Assembly: GCF_018882155.1 (NCBI RefSeq)
Contig: NZ_JACVPA010000001.1
Location: forward strand, 744,001 to 808,000
DNA length: 64,000 nucleotides
Source of the DNA: Polynucleobacter nymphae
GTDB lineage: Bacteria > Pseudomonadota > Gammaproteobacteria > Burkholderiales > Burkholderiaceae
Direction of reading: 5' to 3'
Numbering within the stretch: position 1 is the stretch's first letter; every line of letters starts with the position of its first letter. Below the pieces are notes generated by a model. It had not been told where the DNA came from. It searched no databases and worked only from the letters and a program-made list of their open reading frames with translations. Below, piece by piece: positions 26,136 through 35,962 of the stretch. Both the position numbers and the translations under genes were made by a program.

Positions 26136-27446
26136 TTAAGACAGATTTTCTAAACGAATCTTCACCACTTCGCCATCTACAGTTTTGAGATTCTGGATCT
26201 CTTTGATGGCAGCAAGCATACTTTTCTCTTTAGTCTCGTGAGTTAAGGTCACTAAGTCTGTTTGACTCTCGCCCTCTTCAGCCTCTTTTTGCAAAAGGGC
26301 GTCAATAGAGATGCTATGTGAGGCCAAGATCTTGGTAATCTCAGCTAACACGCCAGCTTGGTCAGCTACACGCATGCGTAAATAATAGCCAGTAGTAATC
26401 TCGCCAATTGGCAAGATGGGTGTGTTTTGCACTGCATCTGGCTGGAAGGCTAAATACGGAACACGATGCTCAGGGTCGGCACTCAGGAGGCGAGTGATAT
26501 CTACCAAATCAGCAATCACTGCCGATGCAGTTGGCTCAGAGCCAGCACCCTTACCGTAATACAAAGTAGTGCCTACTGCATCCCCGAATACTTGAACGGC
26601 GTTCATAGCCCCTTCGACATTAGCAATCAAACGCTTTGTAGGGATTAAAGTGGGATGTACACGCAACTCAACACCCGTTGGCGTCTTCTTGGCGATACCT
26701 AGTAACTTGATACGGTAACCCAATTGCTCTGCATAACGAATATCGATTGCAGCCAACTTGGTAATACCTTCTACATAAGCTTTGTCAAATTGCATTGGAA
26801 TACCAAAGGCAATCGCACTCATGATCGTTGCCTTATGAGCAGCATCAATACCTTCAATATCAAATGTAGGATCCGCTTCGGCGTAACCTAAACGTTGCGC
26901 CTCTTTGAGAACGGTTGCAAAGTCTAAACCTTTATCGCGCATTTCAGACAAAATGAAGTTGGTTGTACCGTTAATGATGCCGGCGATCCATTCAATTCGA
27001 TTGGCTGTCAAACCTTCGCGCAAAGCTTTGATAATGGGGATGCCACCAGCAACTGCGGCTTCAAATGCCACCATCACGCCTTTAGCGTGAGCTGCTTTAA
27101 AAATCTCGTTACCATGAACAGCGATCAAGGCTTTATTGGCTGTAACTACATGCTTACCAGCAGCAATCGCCTCTAAAACTAAGTCTTTAGCAATGCCATA
27201 GCCACCAATGAGCTCAACTACGATATCAATCTCAGGGTTATTAATGACAGCACGAGCATCACTAACGATCTGCGCACGATCTTTAACGATTTCTTTAGCG
27301 CGCTCTACATTAAGATCAGCAACGGTATTAATCCGAATGCCACGACCAGCACGACGAGTAATTTCATCCTGGTTACGCTCGAGCACTGTGAACACACCAC
27401 CACCAACAGTGCCAATACCTAAGAGACCTACTTGGATCGGTTTCAT
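26136..27446 (-). CDS. hom: Homoserine dehydrogenase
   Basis: Reduces aspartate semialdehyde to homoserine for threonine and methionine synthesis. 436 residues in the monofunctional form with an ACT domain. The Rossmann motif LLGIGTVGGGVF is at residues 9-20, the catalytic region GINGTTNFILSEM follows mid-protein (IAGIINGTTNF), and the C-terminal 80 residues (YYLRMRVADQAGVLAEI) form an ACT domain for threonine feedback. The ATG overlaps the alaC stop (ATGA), indicating translational coupling. Confidence 0.97.
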   Translation of the reverse strand: MKPIQVGLLGIGTVGGGVFTVLERNQDEITRRAGRGIRINTVADLNVERAKEIVKDRAQIVSDARAVINNPEIDIVVELIGGYGIAKDLVLEAIAAGKHVVTANKALIAVHGNEIFKAAHAKGVMVAFEAAVAGGIPIIKALREGLTANRIEWIAGIINGTTNFILSEMRDKGLDFATVLKEAQRLGYAEADPTFDIEGIDAAHKATIMSAIAFGIPMQFDKAYVEGITKLAAIDIRYAEQLGYRIKLLGIAKKTPTGVELRVHPTLIPTKRLIANVEGAMNAVQVFGDAVGTTLYYGKGAGSEPTASAVIADLVDITRLLSADPEHRVPYLAFQPDAVQNTPILPIGEITTGYYLRMRVADQAGVLAEITKILASHSISIDALLQKEAEEGESQTDLVTLTHETKEKSMLAAIKEIQNLKTVDGEVVKIRLENLS

Positions 27447-28699
27447 GATGCCTTTGCTGCAGCTGAAGGAGTCTTAAGACTATGTTTTTTACGGTAACGC
27501 TCCAGGAAGCGGGCAAGACGACCAATGGCCTCCTTGAGAACATCTTCGTGGGGTAAAAATACGACGCGGAAGTGATCAGGCTTGCCCCAGTTAAAACCAG
27601 AGCCCTGCACTAGCAATACTTTTTCTTCTTTTAAGAATTCAGCAACAAACTGTTGATCATCTTCAATCGGATACATCTCAGGATCTAGCTTGGGAAATAA
27701 ATACAAAGCAGATTTTGGTTTGACACAAGTAACGCCTGGAATATCCGTAATTAATTTCCAAGCGAGATCACGCTGTCTTGCCAAGCGACCACCCTCAGCT
27801 ACTAAGTCATTAATACTTTGATAACCACCGAGTGCGGTTTGAATTGCGTATTGCCCTGGTACGTTTGCGCACAAGCGCATCGAGGAAAGCATATTCAAAC
27901 CCTCAATGTAATCACGTACCATCTCTTTATCGCCTGAAACCACCATCCAGCCGGCGCGATAGCCGCATGAGCGGTAGTTCTTAGATAGGCCATTAAAAGT
28001 GATCGTCACTACGTCAGTGGATAAAGAGGCGAGAGAGATGTGCTTCTCCTCGTCATACAACATCTTGTCGTAGATCTCATCAGAAAACAGAATCAAATCA
28101 TGCTCGCGCGCAATTTTTGTCATCTCGAGTAGTGCTTCTTTGGAATAAATAGCACCTGTTGGATTGTTTGGATTAATGACCACAATCGCTTTAGTACGAG
28201 GTGTAATTTTTTTACGCAAATCATTTAAGTCTGGCGCCCAATCTTTGGACTCATCACAAAGATAGTGAACTGGGGTACCACTAGATAAACTTACCGCAGC
28301 AGTCCAAAGTGGATAGTCAGGTGCTGGTACCAATACTTCATCACCATCATTAAGTAATGCGTTCATTGAAAGCACGATCAGCTCAGAAACACCGTTACCG
28401 GTATAAACATCATCTAGGGCCACCCCTTGAATGCCTTTTTCTTGGCAATACTGCATGATGGCTTTGCGTGCAGCAAAGATGCCCTTGGAATCAGAATAAG
28501 CTGAGGCATTGCTTAAATTACGAATCATGTCCAACTGAATTTCTTCAGGTGGATCAAAACCGAAAACCCCTACGTTTCCGATGTTTAATTTGATGATCTT
28601 GTGGCCTTCTTCCTCCATGCGCTGGGCGAGCTCGAGCACGGGCCCACGTATGTCGTAGCAGACATCATTGAGTTTTAAGGACTTTAGGATGGGTTTCAC
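27443..28699 (-). CDS. Alanine-type pyridoxal phosphate aminotransferase
   Basis: Class I/II aminotransferase of the AlaA/AlaC group, 418 residues, making alanine from pyruvate and glutamate (a related branched-chain role is possible). Key segments: NIGNVGVFGFDPPEE, VINPNNPTGAIYS, SDEIYDKMLYD (PLP-ring Asp) and GLSKNYRSCGYRAGW with the Schiff-base lysine. The start is GTG. It is the first gene of the alaC-like-hom-thrC-moeA-moaD-moaE run and divergent from the arn operon. I recall it next to hom in other betaproteobacteria. Confidence 0.9.
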   Translation of the reverse strand: MKPILKSLKLNDVCYDIRGPVLELAQRMEEEGHKIIKLNIGNVGVFGFDPPEEIQLDMIRNLSNASAYSDSKGIFAARKAIMQYCQEKGIQGVALDDVYTGNGVSELIVLSMNALLNDGDEVLVPAPDYPLWTAAVSLSSGTPVHYLCDESKDWAPDLNDLRKKITPRTKAIVVINPNNPTGAIYSKEALLEMTKIAREHDLILFSDEIYDKMLYDEEKHISLASLSTDVVTITFNGLSKNYRSCGYRAGWMVVSGDKEMVRDYIEGLNMLSSMRLCANVPGQYAIQTALGGYQSINDLVAEGGRLARQRDLAWKLITDIPGVTCVKPKSALYLFPKLDPEMYPIEDDQQFVAEFLKEEKVLLVQGSGFNWGKPDHFRVVFLPHEDVLKEAIGRLARFLERYRKKHSLKTPSAAAKAS

Positions 28700-28746
28700 A
28701 ATAAATTAAAGGGTAAGTTCTTGAAATCTTGGAAAAAACAGCTAGC

Positions 28747-28752
28747 TATAAT
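28747..28752 (+). promoter_or_regulatory. Probable -10 element for the arn operon
   Basis: A perfect TATAAT lies 27 bp before the TTG start of the Mth938-like gene. The best upstream partner is TTGAAA, at a long 20-base spacing, so the -35 is weak or activator-dependent. Confidence 0.45.
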
Positions 28753-28778
28753 CCACATAATTATGACAGAGAGTCCAC

Positions 28779-29156
28779 TTGAAGCTTCAATCTGACCCCC
28801 ATTCTGGCGCCAATACGATCACTGGCTATGGGGATGGCTATGTCGAGATCAACCAGATCCCATATGCCCATGCCGTCTTATTGAGCTCTGATGGGGCAAT
28901 CTCTCAGTGGCCAGTGGAGTCATTCGATGGTCTAGTAGCAGCTGATTTTGACCAAATGGTTGAGCGCAAACCTGAATTAATCTTGATCGGTACAGGCAGT
29001 CGGCAGCGTTTTCCGAAGCCCGAACTCCTGAAATCCCTCATTTCGGCCAAAATTGGCTTTGAAATCATGGATTCCCAAGCGGCCTGTCGTACCTACAACA
29101 TATTAGTGGGTGAAGGACGTCAAGTTCTGCTGGCCTTAATCGTGGAGCCAATCTAA
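28779..29156 (+). CDS. Mth938-like (DUF498/NDUFAF3-type) protein
   Basis: Conserved 125-residue protein of the Mth938 domain family (DUF498), related to the mitochondrial complex I assembly factor NDUFAF3. The MKL start, TGYGDGYVEIN near residue 17, and LILIGTGSRQRFP near residue 65 are typical. Its biochemical role in bacteria is unknown. The start is TTG with GAGAG seven bases upstream; the nearby ATG at 28763 is out of frame. It is the first gene of the operon and overlaps arnT by one base; that link may be only positional. Confidence 0.85.
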   Translation: MKLQSDPHSGANTITGYGDGYVEINQIPYAHAVLLSSDGAISQWPVESFDGLVAADFDQMVERKPELILIGTGSRQRFPKPELLKSLISAKIGFEIMDSQAACRTYNILVGEGRQVLLALIVEPI

Positions 29157-30844
29157 TGCAATTTGGACAAATTCGGCAATCGTCTGCCCTGCATCCCGGC
29201 AAAATTTTATTGTTGCTCATCATTTATGGCTTGCTGTGGTTTGGCACACTGAACTACCGTCACCTCATTCCATCTGATGAGGGACGCTATGCAGAGATTG
29301 CTAGAGAGATGTTAGTCACGGGTGATTGGGTGACCCCGCGATATAACGGCTACAAGTATTTTGAAAAGCCACCACTACAGGCTTGGGCAACTGCAGCAAG
29401 CTTTCAAATATTTGGGATTGGTGACTGGCAAGCGCGTTTATGGACTGCACTTACTGGCTTCTTAACAATTTTGTTCATTGGTTTTACTGGAGCACGCATC
29501 TACAACGCTCGAGCAGGATGGCTGGCCGCAGTTGTGCTCGCTTCAAGTCCAATGTGGGTCATTAGCAGCCATTTCAATTCTCTTGATATGGGTTTGTCTG
29601 CATTTTTAGTTGCAGCCCTGTGTAGCGTCTTGCTAGCGCAAACATCTCATAACAAAAGCACGCGTCGTAATTGGATGTGGGCCTGTTGGGCCTTCATGGC
29701 GCTTGCAACACTTTCTAAAGGGCTGATTGGTGCCGCTATTCCGGTGATGGTCTTAATTGCTTACTCCATCAGCACTTGGGATTGGAAAATCTGGGCGCGC
29801 TTACGTTTGTTCAGCGGTACGGTTTTATTTCTAGCAATTACTGCACCATGGTTTATCTTAGTTGCACAGCGCAATCCTGAATTCTTAGAGTTCTTCTTTA
29901 TTCATGAGCATCTGCAACGCTTCACCCAGGATGCTCACAGCAGAACAGGCCCGATCTACTACTTCGTGCCCCTACTCATCATGGGTTTGTTACCTTGGGT
30001 TTTACAAATCCCCGGATCGATTGTGCAGGCATGGAACGAACGTCGGCGTGAGTTCTCCAGCGGCTGGTTATTGGTATGCTGGTTTGTGGTGATCTTTGCC
30101 TTCTTTAGCGTTTCACGCTCCAAGTTGCCTGGCTACATCATTCCCATTTTTCCAGCACTTGCATTATTAATTGGCAATCGTCTAGATCAACTATTAGCCC
30201 ATAACAATTCCATGGAGCTTCCTTGGAAACTACAAACCATCGGATTTGCAATCTTGGGTTGCGTTGGATTTTTCTTCCTCTCCGACATTAGTCGGCAAGC
30301 AAGGCCAGATGAGATCGAAGCCTACGCGCAATACACTTATTGGGTAATAGCCGCTTTGCTTGCGCTTATTAGCTTTAGCCTATTTGCAGCATGGCAAAGT
30401 CAGCGTAACGGCATTCAAAGCATTGTGAGTTTTGCTTGTGGATTTTTTCTCTGCGCCATCATTGCGGGGACCGGTCATGAAACTTTAGGTCGCGCCGTTT
30501 CAGGAATAGATCTTGTGAACCGAGTCAGGGCGTCTATTCCCGAAAAAGTGAATTTCTATTCTATCCGCCTCCTAGATCACACTGTGCCGTTTTATCTTGG
30601 CAGAACCATGATCATGGTCGAATCTCCAGATGAACTCGAGTTTGGCGTAAATCAAGAACCTGAGCTTTGGATGCCTACCTTAGATGCCTTCATTGCGCGC
30701 TGGAAAGAAGATCCGACTGCTTATGCCTTAATGGTTCCAGAACAGTATGTAGCGCTACAAGAGATCAACTTACCAATGCAAGAGGTGGATCGCGATTCCC
30801 GCAGAGTGATTGTGAAACATCCAGATACATTGAATGCGAAGTAA
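29156..30844 (+). CDS. arnT: ArnT-family lipid A glycosyltransferase
   Basis: Inner-membrane GT-C glycosyltransferase that moves 4-amino-4-deoxy-L-arabinose from undecaprenyl phosphate to lipid A on the periplasmic face, lowering the negative charge and polymyxin binding. 562 residues with about 12 hydrophobic segments. The first periplasmic loop has the conserved SDEGRYAEIAREM acidic motif and YFEKPPLQAW. A C-terminal periplasmic domain follows residue 440. The full set arnB, arnC, arnA and arnD follows, which supports ArnT over a generic PMT-type mannosyltransferase. The ATG overlaps the preceding stop by one base. Confidence 0.93.
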   Translation: MQFGQIRQSSALHPGKILLLLIIYGLLWFGTLNYRHLIPSDEGRYAEIAREMLVTGDWVTPRYNGYKYFEKPPLQAWATAASFQIFGIGDWQARLWTALTGFLTILFIGFTGARIYNARAGWLAAVVLASSPMWVISSHFNSLDMGLSAFLVAALCSVLLAQTSHNKSTRRNWMWACWAFMALATLSKGLIGAAIPVMVLIAYSISTWDWKIWARLRLFSGTVLFLAITAPWFILVAQRNPEFLEFFFIHEHLQRFTQDAHSRTGPIYYFVPLLIMGLLPWVLQIPGSIVQAWNERRREFSSGWLLVCWFVVIFAFFSVSRSKLPGYIIPIFPALALLIGNRLDQLLAHNNSMELPWKLQTIGFAILGCVGFFFLSDISRQARPDEIEAYAQYTYWVIAALLALISFSLFAAWQSQRNGIQSIVSFACGFFLCAIIAGTGHETLGRAVSGIDLVNRVRASIPEKVNFYSIRLLDHTVPFYLGRTMIMVESPDELEFGVNQEPELWMPTLDAFIARWKEDPTAYALMVPEQYVALQEINLPMQEVDRDSRRVIVKHPDTLNAK

Positions 30845-30855
30845 TATAAGACATC

Positions 30856-32019
30856 ATGTCAAACGACCCTTCATTCATCCCCTTTACGCGTCCTAGCTTT
30901 AATCAAGAAACGATTGATGCTGTTGCGGAGGTATTGCGCTCTGGCTGGGTAACTTCGGGTCCTAAATTAGCAGAATTTGAAGCCACCTTAAGTACCTATT
31001 TTGGTGGTCGTCCTGTGCGTTGTTTTGCCAATGGCACAGCAACAATGAAGATTGCATTGCAAGTTGCCGATATTGGCGCTGGTGATGAAGTTATTACTAC
31101 ACCCATTTCTTGGGTTGCTACTTCCAATGTTATTTTGAGTGTTGGCGCTACACCCATCTTTGTTGATGTTGATCCTATTACACGCAATATTGATCTCAAT
31201 AAAGTTGCAGCCGCAATTACACCAAAAACACGAGCAATCATGCCGGTCTATCTTGCTGGTTTACCAGTAGATATGGATCAGCTGTACGCAATAGCGAAGC
31301 AGCACAATCTGCGCGTGATTGAAGATGCCGCGCAAGCTTTTGGCTCCCAGTGGCATGGCAAGAAGATTGGTAGCTTTGGCGACCTAGTGAGCTTTAGCTT
31401 CCAAGCTAACAAAAACCTCACTACTGTAGAAGGTGGCTGCTTGGTTTTCAATAGCGATACTGAAGCCAAGCTGGCTGAAAAATTCCGCCTACAAGGCTTA
31501 ACGCGTCAAGGTATGGATGGCATGGATGTAGATGTGCTTGGCGGTAAAGATAATTTGACGGATGTGAATGCAGTAATTGGACTGCAACAGCTCAAACAAT
31601 TACCCACCTATCAAGCGCGCCGCGCAGCACTGGCGCATCAATACTTTGATACTGTTCGCACAGAACTTAAATCTGCCGGATTAGAAAGTCTCAAATTAGA
31701 ACTGCCAGTTGAGAATTTCACTGAGAGTAATTGGCATATGTTTCAGGTGCTACTGCCACTTGAGCAATTGAATTGCGATCGAGCACAGGTGATGACTGAG
31801 TTAAAAGATCTTGGTATTGGCACAGGAGTGCACTACCCTGCTATCACTGGATTTACGCTTTATAAAAATCAAGGTTACAAAATCAGCGATACGCCGATAG
31901 CAGAACGCATTGGTCGCTCCATCCTCACTCTGCCACTTTTTCCCGGCATGGCAGACCAAGATATTGGCCGCATAGCTAGTGGATTAGTCGGAATCCTCAA
32001 GAAACACTACAAAAACTAG
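30856..32019 (+). CDS. arnB: UDP-L-Ara4O C-4'' transaminase ArnB
   Basis: DegT/DnrJ/EryC1-family PLP aminotransferase that makes UDP-4-amino-4-deoxy-L-arabinose from the keto-sugar using glutamate. 387 residues. ANGTATMKIAL near residue 58, VIEDAAQAFGS near 154 and SFQANKNLTTVEGG with Schiff-base K186 are visible. The segment around NLTDVNAVIGLQQL is conserved in the family. It starts 11 bp after arnT. The specific substrate is assigned from operon context. Confidence 0.93.
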   Translation: MSNDPSFIPFTRPSFNQETIDAVAEVLRSGWVTSGPKLAEFEATLSTYFGGRPVRCFANGTATMKIALQVADIGAGDEVITTPISWVATSNVILSVGATPIFVDVDPITRNIDLNKVAAAITPKTRAIMPVYLAGLPVDMDQLYAIAKQHNLRVIEDAAQAFGSQWHGKKIGSFGDLVSFSFQANKNLTTVEGGCLVFNSDTEAKLAEKFRLQGLTRQGMDGMDVDVLGGKDNLTDVNAVIGLQQLKQLPTYQARRAALAHQYFDTVRTELKSAGLESLKLELPVENFTESNWHMFQVLLPLEQLNCDRAQVMTELKDLGIGTGVHYPAITGFTLYKNQGYKISDTPIAERIGRSILTLPLFPGMADQDIGRIASGLVGILKKHYKN

Positions 32020-32060
32020 CCTAATTGGGCTTAGCCCCAAGAATCAGGCAAAATTGCGGC

Positions 32061-33023
32061 ATGACTGCAAATCTCGTTGCCAATCCAAAGCTTTCTATTG
32101 TTATTCCCGTTTATAACGAGGAAGATGGCCTTCAGGCACTTTTTGATCGCCTCTATCCATCCTTGGATGCTATAGCGAGCAAACGTAATATTTCTTATGA
32201 GATCGTTTTTGTAAACGACGGCAGTAAAGATCGCTCAGCAGGCATTCTGGCCAAACAAGTGGAATTACGTCCTGACGTTACACGTGCCGTTTTGTTCCAT
32301 AGTAACTTTGGCCAACATATGGCCATCATGGCAGGTTTTGAATACGCCAAAGGTGAATACATCGTCACCTTAGATGCAGACTTACAAAATCCTCCTGAAG
32401 AAATTGATGCCCTGACTGAGCAGTTATTAAAAGGTCATGATTACGTAGGCACTATTCGTGCAGATCGGCGTGATAGTTTTTTTAGAAAAATGGCTTCGCG
32501 TGCCATGAATCGTTTACGTGAAAACATTACCCACATCACAATGACAGATCAAGGCTGTATGTTACGCGGCTATAGCCGTCGCATCGTTGACTTAGTCCGT
32601 CAATGTGACGAAAACAATACTTTTATTCCTGCATTAGCGTACACCTTCTCGGCCAACCCGATCGAAATTAATGTGAAACACGAAGAGCGTTTTGCTGGTG
32701 AATCCAAATATAGCCTCTACCAACTCATTCGTTTGAACTTTGATTTGGTAACCGGTTTCTCAGTAATGCCGTTGCAGATCTTCTCTATTTTGGGGATGCT
32801 GCTAGCTCTTGCTGCTGGCAGCTTGTTTGCGTACCTACTGGTGCGCCGTTTCCTTCTGGGTGCTGAGGTTGAGGGAGTCTTCACCCTCTTTGCTTTAACC
32901 TTCTTCTTGATTGGCGTCATGCTCTTTGGACTTGGCCTCTTAGGTGAATACATTGGCCGTATTTATCAGCAAATCAGAAATCGTCCACGTTATGTTGTGC
33001 AAACTGTTTTAGAGAAAAAATAA
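32061..33023 (+). CDS. arnC: Undecaprenyl-phosphate Ara4FN transferase ArnC
   Basis: Polyisoprenyl glycosyltransferase (GT2) that puts formylated L-Ara4N on undecaprenyl phosphate. 320 residues from ATG 32061; the frame opens 36 bases earlier, without a convincing start. LSIVIPVYNEEDGL is the N-terminal strand, VNDGSKDRS the nucleotide site, LDADLQNPPEE the metal-binding DXD-like motif. Two C-terminal transmembrane helices (about residues 235-300) anchor it in the inner membrane. It directly precedes the arnA formyltransferase gene with no gap. Confidence 0.93.
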   Translation: MTANLVANPKLSIVIPVYNEEDGLQALFDRLYPSLDAIASKRNISYEIVFVNDGSKDRSAGILAKQVELRPDVTRAVLFHSNFGQHMAIMAGFEYAKGEYIVTLDADLQNPPEEIDALTEQLLKGHDYVGTIRADRRDSFFRKMASRAMNRLRENITHITMTDQGCMLRGYSRRIVDLVRQCDENNTFIPALAYTFSANPIEINVKHEERFAGESKYSLYQLIRLNFDLVTGFSVMPLQIFSILGMLLALAAGSLFAYLLVRRFLLGAEVEGVFTLFALTFFLIGVMLFGLGLLGEYIGRIYQQIRNRPRYVVQTVLEKK

Positions 33024-33893
33024 TTGCACGCAGTCGTCTTCGCTTATCACGATGTTGGTGTCAATTGCCTTAAAGCCTTATTAGCTGCAGGCATCAAAAT
33101 TGATCTTGTAGTTACTCACCAAGACGATCCGAATGAGAATGTTTGGTTTGGCAGTGTTGCTCAACTCTGCACTGATCAAAATATTCCCCACATCACCCCC
33201 AATGCAAATGAATTAGTCAGTTTAGTTCCCAGACTACAAGCCTTAGCACCAGACTATATTTTTTCTTTCTACTACCGCCATATGATTCCTGCGCAGATTT
33301 TGGCTTGCGCGAAGATTGCTGCTTTAAATATGCATGGCTCACTACTACCAAAGTATCGCGGCCGGGCTCCCGTGAACTGGGCAATTCTGCATGGGGAAAC
33401 CCAAACTGGCGCAAGTTTGCACATCATGGAAACCAAACCGGATGCTGGTGACATAGTTGGTCAATCTGCGGTCAGCATTGGCCCCAATGAAACTGCTACA
33501 GATGTTTTTGGCAAGGTAAGCCAAGCGGCAGTAGTAGTTATCAACAAGGCGCTACCCAGCTTGATTGAAGGCAAGGTACCTCGCCAGCCTAACGATCTTC
33601 AAAAAGGCAGTTATTTTGGTGGTAGAAAGCCTGCGGATGGGCAAATTCATTGGAATCAGAAGGCTCTTCAAGTCCATAACCTAGTCAGGGCCGTTGCGCC
33701 CCCTTACCCAGGCGCGTTCACAGATCATCAGGGTAAGACCATGATTATTGCGCGTACCAGTCTCACAGGACCCTTTCCCAGCACTCTGGATCTTGGTATT
33801 GAAGGTATCCAAGTGGTTGATAATCGGGTATTCGGTATTTGCGGTGACCGCCAGGTAGTTGAAATCCTGGAATGGTTCCCCGTTAATAAATAA
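33024..33893 (+). CDS. ArnA formyltransferase domain as a separate protein
   Basis: N10-formyltetrahydrofolate-dependent formyltransferase for UDP-L-Ara4N, 289 residues. Catalytic N102, H104 (LNMHGSLLPKYRGRAP) and D140 (KPDAGD) sit at the residue numbers I recall for the N-terminal half of E. coli ArnA. It starts with TTG immediately after the arnC stop. In E. coli this domain is fused to the decarboxylase; here the two are separate genes 48 bp apart. The C-terminal domain resembles the FMT C-terminal fold (PPYPGAF). Confidence 0.92.
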   Translation: MHAVVFAYHDVGVNCLKALLAAGIKIDLVVTHQDDPNENVWFGSVAQLCTDQNIPHITPNANELVSLVPRLQALAPDYIFSFYYRHMIPAQILACAKIAALNMHGSLLPKYRGRAPVNWAILHGETQTGASLHIMETKPDAGDIVGQSAVSIGPNETATDVFGKVSQAAVVVINKALPSLIEGKVPRQPNDLQKGSYFGGRKPADGQIHWNQKALQVHNLVRAVAPPYPGAFTDHQGKTMIIARTSLTGPFPSTLDLGIEGIQVVDNRVFGICGDRQVVEILEWFPVNK

Positions 33894-33941
33894 GTACTGT
33901 ATTTAGCAAACCCAAATTAGATTAAAAACGAGGCAGTAAAG

Positions 33942-34988
33942 ATGAAAAAAGTACTCATTCTTGGTGTTAATGGTTTTATTGGTCATCACCTTTCCAAGCG
34001 CATTCTGGAGACAACTGACTGGGATGTCTATGGCATGGATATGCAGAATGACCGCCTAGGTGATTTGATTAATCATCCGCGTATGCATTTTTTTGAAGGT
34101 GACATCACCATCAATAAAGAATGGGTTGAATATCATATTCGCAAGTGCGACGTTATTCTGCCTTTGGTTGCGATCGCTACTCCAGCCACATACGTACAAC
34201 AACCATTAAAAGTATTTGAGCTCGACTTTGAAGCCAATCTTCCTATCGTGCGCTCTGCTGTTAAATATAAAAAGCATCTGGTGTTTCCATCTACCTCTGA
34301 AGTCTATGGAATGTGTGAGGATGATGAATTTGATCCTGCTAAATCCAATATGGTCTACGGCCCAATCAATAAGCCGCGCTGGATCTACGCTTGCTCCAAG
34401 CAGCTAATGGACCGCGTGATCTGGGGATATGGCATGGAAGGCTTACGCTTTACTCTCTTCCGTCCGTTTAATTGGATTGGTCCTGGTCTTGACAGTATCT
34501 ATACAGCCAAAGAAGGCTCATCCCGTGTAGTGACCCAGTTCTTGGGCCATATCGTTCGCGGTGAACCTATTAACTTAGTAGATGGTGGCGCTCAAAAACG
34601 GGCCTTTACATATATTGATGATGGCATTGATGCACTCATGAAGATCATTGATAACAAGGATGGTGTTGCCAACGGCAAGATATACAACATCGGCAATCCG
34701 AAGAACAATCACTCTGTCCGTGAACTTGCTAATCAAATGTTAGAGATTGCCCGTAGCATTCCTGAATATGCAAAAACTGCAAACCTAGTGAAGATTGTTG
34801 AAACCACTTCCGGCGCTTATTATGGTGAAGGTTATCAAGACGTTCAAAACCGTGTACCAGCAATTGACAACACGATGAGTGAGTTAAGCTGGAAGCCAAC
34901 TACTACGATGGGTGACGCGCTCAAGAATATTTTTGAAGCCTATCGTCAGGATGTAGAAAAAGCCCGTTCTTTAGTAGATAAAGAATAA
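33942..34988 (+). CDS. ArnA UDP-glucuronate decarboxylase domain as a separate protein
   Basis: NAD-dependent oxidative decarboxylase that turns UDP-glucuronate into UDP-4-keto-arabinose, 348 residues, the first committed step. Extended short-chain dehydrogenase: GVNGFIGHHL (NAD loop) at residues 8-17, PSTSEVYG active-site Ser/Thr region, and Y-X3-K in YACSKQL. LFRPFNWIGPGLD is the ArnA-type substrate segment that replaces the UDP-xylose synthase form. It stands alone instead of fused to the formyltransferase. UDP-glucuronate must come from a Ugd enzyme elsewhere. Confidence 0.92.
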   Translation: MKKVLILGVNGFIGHHLSKRILETTDWDVYGMDMQNDRLGDLINHPRMHFFEGDITINKEWVEYHIRKCDVILPLVAIATPATYVQQPLKVFELDFEANLPIVRSAVKYKKHLVFPSTSEVYGMCEDDEFDPAKSNMVYGPINKPRWIYACSKQLMDRVIWGYGMEGLRFTLFRPFNWIGPGLDSIYTAKEGSSRVVTQFLGHIVRGEPINLVDGGAQKRAFTYIDDGIDALMKIIDNKDGVANGKIYNIGNPKNNHSVRELANQMLEIARSIPEYAKTANLVKIVETTSGAYYGEGYQDVQNRVPAIDNTMSELSWKPTTTMGDALKNIFEAYRQDVEKARSLVDKE

Positions 34989-35007
34989 GAAATAAATTCA
35001 AGAGTTC

Positions 35008-35925
35008 ATGGCTAAGATTGCTCTCAAGGTTGATGTCGATACCTTACGTGGGACCAAAGAAGGCGTACCGAACCTAGCTCGCACGCTAGAGCGCTTTGGC
35101 CTCAAAGCTACCTTCTTATTTAGCCTTGGTCCAGACCATACTGGCTGGGCTTTGAAGCGCGTCTTTCGTCCTGGCTTTTTGAAGAAAGTTAGCCGCACCT
35201 CTGTTGTAGAACACTATGGCATTAAGACTTTGCTTTATGGAGTTCTCATCCCCGGTCCAGACATTGGTAAAAAAGCTGCTGTCCAAATGCGTGCGATCGA
35301 TAAAGCTGGTCATGAAACCGGCATTCATACTTGGGATCATGTCGCTTGGCAAGATGCAGTACGTCATCAAGATTCACGATGGACTAAAGCAATGATGCAA
35401 AAAAGTTGGGATCGCTTTGTAGAGATCTTTGGTCATGCGCCAGTCACTTATGGAGCTGCTGGCTGGCAAATGAATGAAGCTGCGTTTGAGCAGCTGGATC
35501 AATGGGGTATTACTTATTCCTCTGATGGTAGAGCCAAGCCCAATCTCATGCCCTATCGGTTAGCACTCCCTTCAGGCAAAGCGAAGCATGTGCAATATCC
35601 AACTACCCTACCAACTTTTGATGAACTCATTGGCATCGATGGCGCAGATGAGTTTGACGCAGTCAAAAAACTCCTAGAAATCACCCAAAGCAATCCTAAT
35701 GATCAAGTCTTTACCCTGCATGCCGAGCTTGAGGGCCAAAAGCTACTGCCGGCTTTTGAGCAACTATTGGCTGGATGGCTAAATCAAGGCCACGAGCTAG
35801 TGACTATGGGCGAGTTGCACAAATCTTGGGATGCCACCAAACAACTCGATAAAATAGCCGTATTACCATTAACGTGGGGTGAAATACCTAACCGCAGCGG
35901 TGAACTGATTATTCAGAATACTTAA
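35008..35925 (+). CDS. arnD: Ara4FN-undecaprenyl-phosphate deformylase ArnD
   Basis: NodB-fold metal-dependent deacetylase that removes the formyl group from undecaprenyl-phosphate Ara4FN before flipping. 305 residues. The first metal Asp is in LKVDVDTLRG (residues 6-15), the His pair in TGIHTWDHVAW, and the late HAELEG loop is conserved. ArnE/ArnF, the expected flippase, is not present in the window. The gene starts 19 bp after the arnA dehydrogenase gene. Confidence 0.93.
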   Translation: MAKIALKVDVDTLRGTKEGVPNLARTLERFGLKATFLFSLGPDHTGWALKRVFRPGFLKKVSRTSVVEHYGIKTLLYGVLIPGPDIGKKAAVQMRAIDKAGHETGIHTWDHVAWQDAVRHQDSRWTKAMMQKSWDRFVEIFGHAPVTYGAAGWQMNEAAFEQLDQWGITYSSDGRAKPNLMPYRLALPSGKAKHVQYPTTLPTFDELIGIDGADEFDAVKKLLEITQSNPNDQVFTLHAELEGQKLLPAFEQLLAGWLNQGHELVTMGELHKSWDATKQLDKIAVLPLTWGEIPNRSGELIIQNT

Positions 35926-35962
35926 TTAAATAGAACTTAGAGACAAACAACAAAGGATCATC

